Positions 1 to 5,462 of a stretch of DNA of 5,769 nt are shown here, piece after piece. The translations under genes were made by a program, and so were the position numbers. Under the pieces are notes generated by a model, which had not been told where the DNA came from, searched no databases, and saw nothing but the letters and a program-made list of their open reading frames with translations. This DNA is from Desulfovibrionaceae bacterium (GTDB taxonomy: Bacteria > Desulfobacterota > Desulfovibrionia > Desulfovibrionales > Desulfovibrionaceae), in assembly GCA_017613475.1 (NCBI GenBank), contig JAGADT010000160.1, positions 1 through 5,769 of the forward strand, in the 5' to 3' direction. Numbering within the stretch: the first letter of the stretch is position 1; the number at the start of each line of letters is the position of its first letter.

Positions 1-373
1 CAAAGGGCGAAGCCTGGGCGCCCTGCGTTTGGGCGCTTGCCGTCCACGCGGCCTGTCTCTGAAACACTGTGCTTCCGGCAGCGTCCCTGCCAGCAGGCGC
101 AGCCATGCCATTGGCGCCAGTCTCGGCAGCATTGCCAGCGGCAGTGCCGGCAGCAATCCTGCTTGTATTCACGTTGGCAGTATCAGGGGCTGTGCCGGCA
201 GCAGTGCTGCCCTCTGTGAGGCTGTCCCCACTGCCGGACATAAGCGCATTGAAGAGCTTTACGTCGTCTTCCAGGGGCAGGGGGGCTGCCTGTGAGGAGC
301 AGACCGGCTCCAGGTCTGCGGCATCAGCGGGATAGTGGGGGTATCCAACGGTTATGTCAGGTATATCAGGCAT
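1..373 (-). CDS. Probable SctP needle-length regulator, N-terminal part (runs off the edge)
   Basis: The first 124 codons of a gene starting at ATG 373, open to the left edge. A CAGGA with an 8-nt spacer precedes the ATG, 14 nt after the sctO stop. The N-terminus is Pro/Asp-rich (MPDIPDITVGYPHYP), followed by LPLEDDVKLFNALMSG (32-47), a probable short helix resembling the 'dv.rF..lM' motif of SctI/SctP-type export substrates. From residue 48 on it is low-complexity Ala/Gly/Thr/Ser/Asn, with IAAGTAAG, STAAGT and APAGRDAAG units, probably disordered. In Ysc operons yscP, the molecular ruler, follows yscO; such rulers are poorly conserved and have disordered repeats. The diagnostic C-terminal substrate-switch domain is out of view, so the call rests on position and composition. 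It could be another secreted protein. Confidence 0.55.
   Translation of the reverse strand, partial: MPDIPDITVGYPHYPADAADLEPVCSSQAAPLPLEDDVKLFNALMSGSGDSLTEGSTAAGTAPDTANVNTSRIAAGTAAGNAAETGANGMAAPAGRDAAGSTVFQRQAAWTASAQTQGAQASPF
144..203 (-). repeat. Short direct repeat in the low-complexity part of the sctP candidate
   Basis: The 12-mer GTGCCGGCAGCA (plus strand) occurs at 144-155 and 192-203, 48 bp (16 codons) apart and in the same frame; it encodes Ala-Ala-Gly-Thr units. A degenerate third copy (TTCCGGCAGCG) lies near 73-83. This is consistent with a gene whose length may vary by repeat slippage, but the array is short and imperfect. Confidence 0.45.
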
Positions 374-387
374 GGCTTACATCCTGT

Positions 388-882
388 TCACTCGTCTTCG
401 CCTTCTGCGCCCTGGCGGAAGACAGGCCTGAATTCTTCAAGCTCAAGGTCTTCCTTGCGCTCCGCTTCTTTCTTATCGCCCTCTGTCCAGATGTCTTTAT
501 GCGCCTGGATTTTGGCGCGCTCCTTCTGGGCTGCCCTGGCGGCGGCGCGGGCTTTTTCCAGGTTCCCCCGCATCATTTCAGCGTCACGGGCGGCAAGCTC
601 GGCGGCTTCTGCTTTCATGGCTTCGCGTGCGTCCAGTGCGGCGAGCCCTGCCCTGAAGTCATCAAGCTCTTTGAGGGTGCACCTGGAGCCCATGATGGCC
701 TCGTAGCGGCGCTCTGTTTCTTCGCTGCGCCAAGCCTGGTACTGCGCAAGTTCGCTGCGGCGGGTTTCGGCAAGCTGCTCTGCGGCTTTCAGGCTGCTTT
801 CGGCGCGTTTTACGTTGTTTGCGGCCGCATCTTCGCGGTGCCTGCGCACTGTAAGGAGCATTTCCAGCGGATAGCTGCCCAT
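388..882 (-). CDS. sctO: SctO, ATPase central stalk protein (YscO/FliJ-like)
   Basis: A 164-residue, highly charged, almost entirely helical protein without signal peptide or membrane segment; YscO is about 154. It shows two long coiled-coil helices rich in Ala, Glu, Arg and Lys, roughly residues 8-64 and 75-148. Between them is a break with MGSRCTLKELDDF (64-76), the antiparallel hairpin known from FliJ/YscO/CdsO. SctO sits in the central pore of the SctN hexamer, like the gamma subunit of F1, and contacts SctV; in some systems it also recycles chaperones. The C-terminus is acidic, ending with ELEEFRPVF and GAEGEDE. The ATG at 882 overlaps the sctN TGA by 1 nt with no good Shine-Dalgarno sequence, so translation probably depends on coupling to sctN. 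Confidence 0.92.
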   Translation of the reverse strand: MGSYPLEMLLTVRRHREDAAANNVKRAESSLKAAEQLAETRRSELAQYQAWRSEETERRYEAIMGSRCTLKELDDFRAGLAALDAREAMKAEAAELAARDAEMMRGNLEKARAAARAAQKERAKIQAHKDIWTEGDKKEAERKEDLELEEFRPVFRQGAEGEDE

Positions 883-2198
883 CAGCGCACGGCCTCAAAC
901 AGCCCGCGGAGCGTTTCTTCAAAGGTGCTTTTTTCCCCGAGCCCCTGCTTGAGAAAGGCGTTTACCCCGTCAATATGGGCAAGGGCGTCGTCGGCCTCCG
1001 CGTCCGTGCCTTTCTTGTATTCCCCAATCTGGACGAGCAGCTCAACCTCGGCGTATTTTGCAAGGATTTTGCGCAGTCGCTGGGCGGCTTTTTTGTGGTC
1101 CTTGGTGACGATGGAGTTCATAACGCGGCTGACGCTGGCCTGCACGTCGATGGCCGGGTAATGATTGCGCGAGGCGAGCTTGCGCGAAAGCACTATGTGC
1201 CCGTCGAGGATGGAGCGCGTTTCGTCGGCGATGGGTTCCGTCATGTCATCGCCTTCAACAAGGACGGTGTAGAGCGCGGTGATGGAGCCCTTGTCGTTGT
1301 TGCCGGCCCGTTCCATGAGCTTTGGCAGCTCTGAAAAAACAGAAGGGGGAAAGCCGCGCCTGGTGGGCGGCTCGCCGGCGGCAAGGCCGATTTCACGCTG
1401 GGCGCGCCCAAAACGGGTGACGGAATCCATCATGAGCAGGACGCTTTTGCCCTGGTCGCGGAAATATTCGGCAATGGCCGTGGAGGTATAGGCCGCCTTC
1501 AGCCGCTCCATGGAGGAACGGTCCGAGGTGGAAACCACGAGCACGGCCTTGCGGCGCCCTTCAGGGCCAAGGTCGTTTTCAATGAATTCGCGCACTTCAC
1601 GGCCGCGTTCGCCAATCAGCGCCAGGACGCAGACCTCGGCGGAACAGCCCTTGATAATGCTTGAAAGCAGGGTGGACTTGCCGCCGCCGGCCGCCGCGAA
1701 AATGCCCATGCGCTGCCCCTCGCCGCAGGTGAGCATGCCGTCCAGGGCGCGGAGCCCGAGCGTAAGGGGGCGGCTGATGATCTTGCGCGTCATGGGGTTG
1801 GGCGCTTCGGCAAAAACAGGGTAGCTGCGCCTGGTCCGTAATGCTGGCCCGCCGTCAATGGGCTGGCCAAGCCCATCCAGGACGCGCCCCAGGAGCTCTT
1901 CCCCCACGGGCACGGAAAGGATTTTGCCTGTGGGGATCACTTCAGTCGCGGGGGAAACGCCCTGGCAGCTGCCAAGCGGGGAAAGCAGGGCGACATTGCG
2001 GACAAAGCCCACGACTTCCGCTTTCAGGGTGAAATTTTCCCAGGGGTTCTTCAGGATGCACAGCTCGCCGATTTTGACCCCGGGCACAACAGCGCGGATA
2101 ATGGTGCCGATGACCTGTTCAACGCGGCCGTGCACGTCAACCGGGATGACGCCCTGCACAGCTTCTTCAAGCAGCGAGCCCATGTATTCGAATGCCAT
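882..2198 (-). CDS. sctN: SctN, T3SS ATPase (YscN/InvC/EscN family)
   Basis: The 438-residue motor ATPase, full length for the family and related to F1 beta and FliI. It docks substrate-chaperone complexes at the export gate, strips chaperones and unfolds cargo. An N-terminal beta-barrel spans about residues 20-95. The P-loop is GIFAAAGGGKST (165-176) with Lys174; GERGREV (196-202) holds the catalytic Glu197; Walker B is LLMMD (254-258); the long family block from SVTRF through AGEPPTRRG (259-282) is intact. DDMTEPIADETRSILDGHI (317-335) and SVSRVM (355-360, likely arginine finger Arg358) are present. A C-terminal helical domain ends the protein. The segment AVLVVSTSDRSSMERLKA and the ending with IGEYKKGTDAEAD strongly resemble YscN. 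The position -6 residue of the P-loop is Ala rather than Gly. Its TGA overlaps the sctO ATG (TGATG). Confidence 0.99.
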   Translation of the reverse strand: MAFEYMGSLLEEAVQGVIPVDVHGRVEQVIGTIIRAVVPGVKIGELCILKNPWENFTLKAEVVGFVRNVALLSPLGSCQGVSPATEVIPTGKILSVPVGEELLGRVLDGLGQPIDGGPALRTRRSYPVFAEAPNPMTRKIISRPLTLGLRALDGMLTCGEGQRMGIFAAAGGGKSTLLSSIIKGCSAEVCVLALIGERGREVREFIENDLGPEGRRKAVLVVSTSDRSSMERLKAAYTSTAIAEYFRDQGKSVLLMMDSVTRFGRAQREIGLAAGEPPTRRGFPPSVFSELPKLMERAGNNDKGSITALYTVLVEGDDMTEPIADETRSILDGHIVLSRKLASRNHYPAIDVQASVSRVMNSIVTKDHKKAAQRLRKILAKYAEVELLVQIGEYKKGTDAEADDALAHIDGVNAFLKQGLGEKSTFEETLRGLFEAVR

Positions 2199-2207
2199 GC
2201 CTGCGAC

Positions 2208-2828
2208 CTACTGCTGCTGGATTTTTTCAAGGAAGGCATGCTCAATGGCCTTGAGCTGTGTTTCCAGGCTTGCGTCCACAACGCCGAGCTCGCTTTCCAC
2301 AATGCAGGAATCCTTGCTCAGGCGCGTATCTGCCAGGATTGTCAGAAATGATTCGCCCGATGATTTGGCGGTCATGGCGGCCAGCGCCGCGGAAACCACA
2401 GGCTCATCAGCCGGAGCGACGCGGATGATGACCTTATGCTGACCGCGCACAGTGTTCAGCGCCGTGCGCACAATGCGCGTGATGCGTTCCGCATCATCCA
2501 GCTCGCCGATGATCTTGCGCACGGCCTTGTTCACAACGTCAACGAGCGTGCGCTCGATGTTTTCAATGAATTCAACGGAGGAAAGGGCCGTTTCCAGCAT
2601 TTTTTCAGACAGTTCCAGCTTGCCTTCCTCCACGCCGTCACGGTAGCCCTCGTCATGCCTGGCCTGCCAGACTTCTTCGGCGGAGCACAGCATTTCATCG
2701 GTTTTTTTCCGTGCCTCGGCAAGGAGGGAGCTGGCTTCGGCAAAGCTGGCGTATTCCTCCGCCTTGATGAGCTTTGTGCCGGCGGAAGGGCTCAGCCCCT
2801 CGCTGTTCAGTCGAAACAGGGCGCCCAT
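2208..2828 (-). CDS. sctL: SctL, ATPase stator/regulator (YscL/FliH family)
   Basis: A 206-residue cytoplasmic protein, about the usual length. SctL dimers form the spokes between the ATPase SctN and the SctQ/SctK pods and restrain ATPase activity, like FliH in flagella and the peripheral stalk of F/V-ATPases. The N-terminal part is a long helix (about 22-110) with Ala/Glu-rich coiled-coil character. It contains GYRDGVEEG (61-69), a GxxxGxxxG pattern like the Gly repeats of FliH/YscL. The C-terminal domain (about 112-206) has HKVIIRVAPAD (131-141) and the family signature DTRLSKDSCIVESELG (167-182), followed by DASLETQLKAIEHAFLE. The last codons are CAG CAG CAG then TAG. sctN begins 9 nt later, and stator and ATPase are adjacent as in most T3SS loci. 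Confidence 0.95.
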   Translation of the reverse strand: MGALFRLNSEGLSPSAGTKLIKAEEYASFAEASSLLAEARKKTDEMLCSAEEVWQARHDEGYRDGVEEGKLELSEKMLETALSSVEFIENIERTLVDVVNKAVRKIIGELDDAERITRIVRTALNTVRGQHKVIIRVAPADEPVVSAALAAMTAKSSGESFLTILADTRLSKDSCIVESELGVVDASLETQLKAIEHAFLEKIQQQ

Positions 2829-3556
2829 TGGGGTGCGACCTCCCTGAGCAGGATTTTTTTCAGCGTAAAGTCAAACGCGCGCCGCTCTTCCGGTGTCAGC
2901 GCGGGGGCGTCATCTGGATCCCGCCCGGCTGCTTCCGTTTTCGGCGTCATGGAGAGGGCGTGAGGCGCGCCTGCGTGTTTTTTCTTTCCTGCCTGTGCCG
3001 GAAAGGCATCGCCTCTGCTGCGGAAAAGCCCGAGCATTTCGGCAAGCGGGCGCGGCCAGTCTTCGCTGATCAGGCAAAGCGCTGCGTGGGCCAGGCTGCT
3101 GAACTGGCCCGGCAGGTCCATAGCCCTGCACTGTCCGCAGAGCACGGCGCCCGCGCGCCCCGCCTGGTAGCGGCCTCGGGCCAGGGCGTAGCGGTACAGG
3201 GCTTCGCCCATATGGGTGCGGAGTTTGAGCTGCTCGCTGCGCGCGATGACGCGGGCGATTTTTTCGCCCAGCGCGGCCGCGCTGAAATGGCGGCACAAGT
3301 CCGTGAGCGTTTCTTTTCCCAACAGGGCGTAGCGGCGGTTTTCCTGCTCAAAATCCCACCAGCCGCCCGGGGCGGGGTCGGGCAGCGCGGCAAGGCGCAG
3401 GTTCTTATCCTGCCACAGCGCCCGGGCAAGCGCATCCGCTCCCTGGAAAAAGCCTTTCGGCGGCGCGGGGCAGAAGCTTTTGGCATTAAACGCCAGCATG
3501 GCCTGAAAAAGCTCCGGCCTGTGCAGCGCGCACTCTGTTAAAAAACGCCGGTCCAT
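2807..3556 (-). CDS. sctK: SctK, sorting-platform protein (YscK/PscK/OrgA family)
   Basis: A soluble 249-residue protein (252 if ATG 3565 is used). SctK links the cytoplasmic pods of SctQ and SctL to the inner-membrane ring protein SctD. The family is weakly conserved; matching features are an N-terminal helical region with LHRPELF (11-17), a RRYALLGKETLTDLCRHF segment (74-91) like the 'R.ALL....L..L' core of YscK, a long helical middle (95-180), and a C-terminal FTLKKILLREVAPQWAPCF (230-248) like the K-L...W end of the family. Residues about 183-222 are Ala/Pro/Lys/Asp-rich and probably a flexible linker. Seven Cys are present, including CGQC at 140-143; no role is assigned. It starts just after sctJ, and its end overlaps sctL by 22 nt. 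The position between J and L is the strongest support. Confidence 0.85.
   Translation of the reverse strand: MDRRFLTECALHRPELFQAMLAFNAKSFCPAPPKGFFQGADALARALWQDKNLRLAALPDPAPGGWWDFEQENRRYALLGKETLTDLCRHFSAAALGEKIARVIARSEQLKLRTHMGEALYRYALARGRYQAGRAGAVLCGQCRAMDLPGQFSSLAHAALCLISEDWPRPLAEMLGLFRSRGDAFPAQAGKKKHAGAPHALSMTPKTEAAGRDPDDAPALTPEERRAFDFTLKKILLREVAPQWAPCFD
2839..2845 (-). promoter_or_regulatory. Ribosome binding site for sctL inside sctK
   Basis: AGGGAGG on the minus strand, 10 nt before ATG 2828 and within the sctK coding region. It supports the 22-nt overlap between the two genes. Confidence 0.65.
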
Positions 3557-3564
3557 GCTGCGCA

Positions 3565-3570
3565 TCCTTT
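3565..3570 (-). promoter_or_regulatory. Ribosome binding site deciding the sctK start
   Basis: AAAGGA overlaps the sctJ stop (TAA at 3571-3569) and lies 8 nt before the ATG at 3556. The earlier in-frame ATG at 3565 begins within this site and would have no spacer, so 3556 is preferred. Confidence 0.65.
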
Positions 3571-4336
3571 AGGCAGTGGCGTTTTTGCCGCGGCGGCGGA
3601 GCATGTGCAGGGCGCCTGCGAGCGCGGCCAGGGCAAGGCCAAGCAGCGCCGCCAGGGTTACGATAATTTGCCTGGAAGAGCCGGACACAGCCCCGTCTTT
3701 GCCTTTTGCCATGGGCACGGAGACGGTTTCGCGCACGGGAACAAGCATGACGGAAACATTATCCTGCATCAGCCCCGGAACTGCGTTGGCGGTGAGTTCG
3801 CGGATATTGGGAATCAGCCGCGTGGCCTGCGATTCCGGCGTGTGGCGCAGGAAAACGGCGGCGCTCGCCGGCGTCACCGCGCCCGTGGCAAGGTCTGTCT
3901 GCCCCAGCACCACGTGCACGCGGGCCGTGAGCACGCCGTCAATGCGCGAGAAGGTGTTTGCAAGTTCCTGGGACAGCGCAAAGGAAAGCCTGGCCTGCTT
4001 TTCCGTGGCGGAAGGGATCATGCCCTGGGCCGAAAACACCTGCCCCAGGTTCTGATATTCTGTCCTGGGCAGGCTGTTCTGCTTTAATATCTCCAGGGCC
4101 TGGACAATATGCGCCTTGTCAATGGCGATGGTATAGCCGGACTTGGCCGCGCTTTTTTCTGCGGAGATGCCGTGCCTGAGCAGGACCGAAAGCATGGTGT
4201 TGGCCTCTTCCTCGCTCAGTTTCTGGTAAATTTCGGTTTTGCATCCGGCAAGCAGGAGCGCCGTGCAGAGGAGGCACAGGCACAGCAGGGAACGGAACGG
4301 GCCGGAAAAGGGGCTGAAGGAGGACGTGCGGGGCAT
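3569..4336 (-). CDS. sctJ: SctJ, inner-membrane ring lipoprotein (YscJ/PrgK/MxiJ family)
   Basis: A 255-residue lipoprotein forming the inner of the two inner-membrane rings of the basal body. Residues 1-31 are a lipoprotein signal peptide with lipobox LLAGC, giving lipidated Cys32. Ring-building domain 1 follows (about 33-90: YQKLSEEEANTMLSVLLRHGI, with SGYTIAID), then a linker with the family-typical FSAQGMIPSATEKQAR (101-116), then ring-building domain 2 (about 117-202: ELANTFSRIDGVLTARVHVVL and AVPGLMQDNVSVMLVPV). A C-terminal transmembrane helix (about 223-246) ends in basic LRRRGKN. The frame is open for 142 further codons upstream, but these overlap sctI and precede the signal peptide, so ATG 4336 is chosen. 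No clear Shine-Dalgarno precedes it; it begins 19 nt after the sctI stop and may depend on coupling. Confidence 0.97.
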   Translation of the reverse strand: MPRTSSFSPFSGPFRSLLCLCLLCTALLLAGCKTEIYQKLSEEEANTMLSVLLRHGISAEKSAAKSGYTIAIDKAHIVQALEILKQNSLPRTEYQNLGQVFSAQGMIPSATEKQARLSFALSQELANTFSRIDGVLTARVHVVLGQTDLATGAVTPASAAVFLRHTPESQATRLIPNIRELTANAVPGLMQDNVSVMLVPVRETVSVPMAKGKDGAVSGSSRQIIVTLAALLGLALAALAGALHMLRRRGKNATA

Positions 4337-4355
4337 AACTGGACCGTGAATGACC

Positions 4356-4802
4356 TTACGATTGGTTGCGGAGCAATGAATCCAGCCCCTGTGTGGCCTG
4401 GCGCTCCACCTGGGAGCCTGATTCCGCCGTAAAGCGCAGCATGGCGGCGTGAAACTGCATGGAATACAGCTCGCCAGGAGATACGGCCGCCTCCGAAACA
4501 GCATCCGCTGCCACAGCGTCCCTGGGCAGCGCATCGCCTGGCAGGTCGGGGGGCAGGGGCTGCCCGCCTGCCGGGTCCCCGGCGCCGGCGGCACTGCCGG
4601 CGGCAGTGTCATCGGCGGCGGTGATGCCTTTTTGCTCCTGCGGAGCATCCAGCAGGCTTTCAAACAGCCTGCCAAGCTCCTGGGCGCTGCCATCCGCAAT
4701 GGGGGCAGACCCAGGGCTGGCCGGCGTTTCTCCGGCCTGCTGGATTTTTTCAAACGCTTCAAGAGCGCGGGAAGCGGATCCCAGGATTGAGCCGATTTCC
4801 AT
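4356..4802 (-). CDS. sctI: SctI, inner rod / needle adaptor protein (YscI/PrgJ family)
   Basis: A 148-residue protein from ATG 4802 (150 if the TTG at 4808 is used, which the ribosome binding site disfavours). The C-terminal 37 residues (about 112-148) form the amphipathic helix expected for YscI-type rods: LYSMQFHAAMLRF, then a turn around ESGSQ, then a QATQGLDSLLRNQ ending. This end packs between the export gate and the needle base. The N-terminus has a short helix (residues 1-22) and an ELGRLFESLLDAP segment (42-54) recalling the short 'rF..lM' helix of YscI. Between them, residues about 58-108 are Ala/Gly/Pro/Asp-rich and probably disordered, making the protein longer than YscI (about 115). 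It lies between sctG and sctJ as in Ysc operons, but no yscH is present. Confidence 0.88.
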   Translation of the reverse strand: MEIGSILGSASRALEAFEKIQQAGETPASPGSAPIADGSAQELGRLFESLLDAPQEQKGITAADDTAAGSAAGAGDPAGGQPLPPDLPGDALPRDAVAADAVSEAAVSPGELYSMQFHAAMLRFTAESGSQVERQATQGLDSLLRNQS

Positions 4803-4810
4803 GCCCAATG

Positions 4811-4814
4811 CCCT
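4811..4814 (-). promoter_or_regulatory. Ribosome binding site deciding the sctI start
   Basis: The minus strand reads AGCAGGG, with AGGG at 4814-4811. It lies 8 nt before ATG 4802 but only 2 nt before the upstream in-frame TTG at 4808. Spacing therefore favours the ATG. Confidence 0.6.
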
Positions 4815-4822
4815 GCTGCGTG

Positions 4823-5185
4823 CTATGACACCTGTTCAAGAAGGCTTGCGGCAAGCACTGCGGAGGCGCCGCAGGCCTTTTTCGCTTTTTCAAGGAAGGG
4901 GCGGGCGTCATCCTTTTTGCCGGCGAGCGTAAGGCAGAGCCCCATGAGGACCGTGGCATCGTCGTCATCAGGATTCGTTTCCAGCACGGCGCGAAGCTGC
5001 GCTTCCCCTTCGTCATATTCGCCAATGACAATGTGGCTGAGCGCGCGGCCAATCAGCGCGGGAACATGCCCCGGCTTTACAGCCAGCACGCCGTCGTAAA
5101 TGGTGCGGGCTTCAAGGACGGCGCCCTTGTGGCAGCCCGCGTTCGCGATGTCCAGAAGGCGGGAGATTTGTTCGTCAGTAAACAC
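4823..5185 (-). CDS. sctG: SctG, TPR-type needle chaperone (YscG/PscG family)
   Basis: A 120-residue all-helical protein made of tetratricopeptide-like repeats: roughly residues 10-42 (ending VLAVKPGH), 44-76 (IGRALSHIVIGEYDEGEAQLRA pattern, ending NPDDD) and 78-108 (MGLCLTLAGKKDDARPFLEKA). The alternating small/aromatic positions and Pro/Asn at repeat ends are typical TPR features. YscG/PscG is about 115 residues; it clasps the C-terminal helix of the needle subunit in a ternary complex with SctE and prevents premature polymerisation in the cytoplasm. Size and position directly after sctF match. The start codon is GTG with AGGAG upstream, perhaps giving less protein than the needle gene with its ATG and stronger site. 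The gene ends with TAG at 4825-4823, 20 nt before sctI. Confidence 0.88.
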   Translation of the reverse strand: MFTDEQISRLLDIANAGCHKGAVLEARTIYDGVLAVKPGHVPALIGRALSHIVIGEYDEGEAQLRAVLETNPDDDDATVLMGLCLTLAGKKDDARPFLEKAKKACGASAVLAASLLEQVS

Positions 5186-5191
5186 GGAAAG

Positions 5192-5196
5192 CTCCT
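5192..5196 (-). promoter_or_regulatory. Ribosome binding site deciding a GTG start for sctG
   Basis: AGGAG on the minus strand with a 6-nt spacer (CTTTCC) to a GTG at 5185-5183. There is no ATG near the expected N-terminus, so this site fixes the non-ATG start. Confidence 0.75.
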
Positions 5197-5205
5197 GATT
5201 CTCTG

Positions 5206-5442
5206 TCAGTTGGCGCGCTGCGCCAGGGATTTCATCATGTCCGTCATGCTCTTGGTCACTGTTGCCAGGGCTTCCATCATGGTGTTGTACTGCCCGACCT
5301 GGAACTGGATGGCAACCAGCTGTTCGCTGCTCAGGTTCTTGCCATCAGCCAGCGCATCCATCTGGCTGGCGAGCCCGGCGCCCTTGTCGGTAACGCCGTT
5401 GAGCATGTTGTTGAACATGTTCGTTACGTTCATGGCTTCCAT
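5206..5442 (-). CDS. sctF: SctF, T3SS needle subunit (YscF/PrgI/MxiH family)
   Basis: A 78-residue protein with no signal peptide or Cys, the size usual for needle subunits (about 80). Subunits are exported by the T3SS and polymerise into the hollow extracellular needle. The C-terminal half carries the family pattern: a long helix starting near residue 39 with LSSEQLVAIQFQVGQYNT, then a hydrophobic/polar segment with MTDMMKSLAQR at the end, comparable to the LQYxxNQYS...VKxMKDxLxxILQK region of YscF. An N-terminal amphipathic helix (residues 6-33) precedes a short DGKN turn. The start at ATG 5442 is set by AAAGGAG; ATG 5433 (MNVTN) is the alternative. It lies 20 nt after sctE and 20 nt before sctG, the genes for its two presumed chaperones. 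Confidence 0.95.
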   Translation of the reverse strand: MEAMNVTNMFNNMLNGVTDKGAGLASQMDALADGKNLSSEQLVAIQFQVGQYNTMMEALATVTKSMTDMMKSLAQRAN

Positions 5443-5448
5443 TGTGCA

Positions 5449-5455
5449 CTCCTTT
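5449..5455 (-). promoter_or_regulatory. Strong ribosome binding site for the needle gene sctF
   Basis: The minus strand reads AAAGGAG with a 6-nt spacer to the ATG at 5442. This supports the start at 5442 over the in-frame ATG three codons later (5433). A strong site fits a protein needed in many copies per needle. Confidence 0.8.
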
Positions 5456-5462
5456 GCGCTGG

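Noticed and set aside
197..211. Inverted repeat GGCAGCA-G-TGCTGCC in the sctP candidate
   Set aside because: It follows from the repeated Gly-Ser-Thr-Ala-Ala codons of a low-complexity region; no regulatory context is visible.
292..1161. A 289-codon plus-strand open frame, with others of 175-255 codons elsewhere on the plus strand
   Set aside because: All are antisense to sctO, sctN, sctL or sctK and lack recognisable domains or ribosome binding sites. Their composition (Phe/Cys/Arg-rich) is what GC-rich genes give when read backwards.
2199..2207. Possible operon boundary between sctL and sctN, as in Yersinia virC/virB
   Set aside because: The gap is 9 nt and holds no room for a promoter or terminator; the genes continue on the same strand.
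4337..4762. 142-codon N-terminal extension of sctJ
   Set aside because: It overlaps sctI in another frame and would bury the lipoprotein signal peptide in the middle of the protein. The ATG at 4336 gives a normal YscJ length and N-terminus.
4844..4874. Two adjacent inverted repeats near the sctG end (GCTTGC-G-GCAAGC and CTGCGG-AGGCG-CCGCAG)
   Set aside because: They lie inside coding sequence rich in Ala/Gly/Leu codons, have no U-tract, and short GC-rich stems like these are common by chance. They are not supported as a terminator.
5413..5422. GAACATGTTC palindrome within sctF
   Set aside because: Only 10 bp, and it arises from the NMFNNM codons near the N-terminus.
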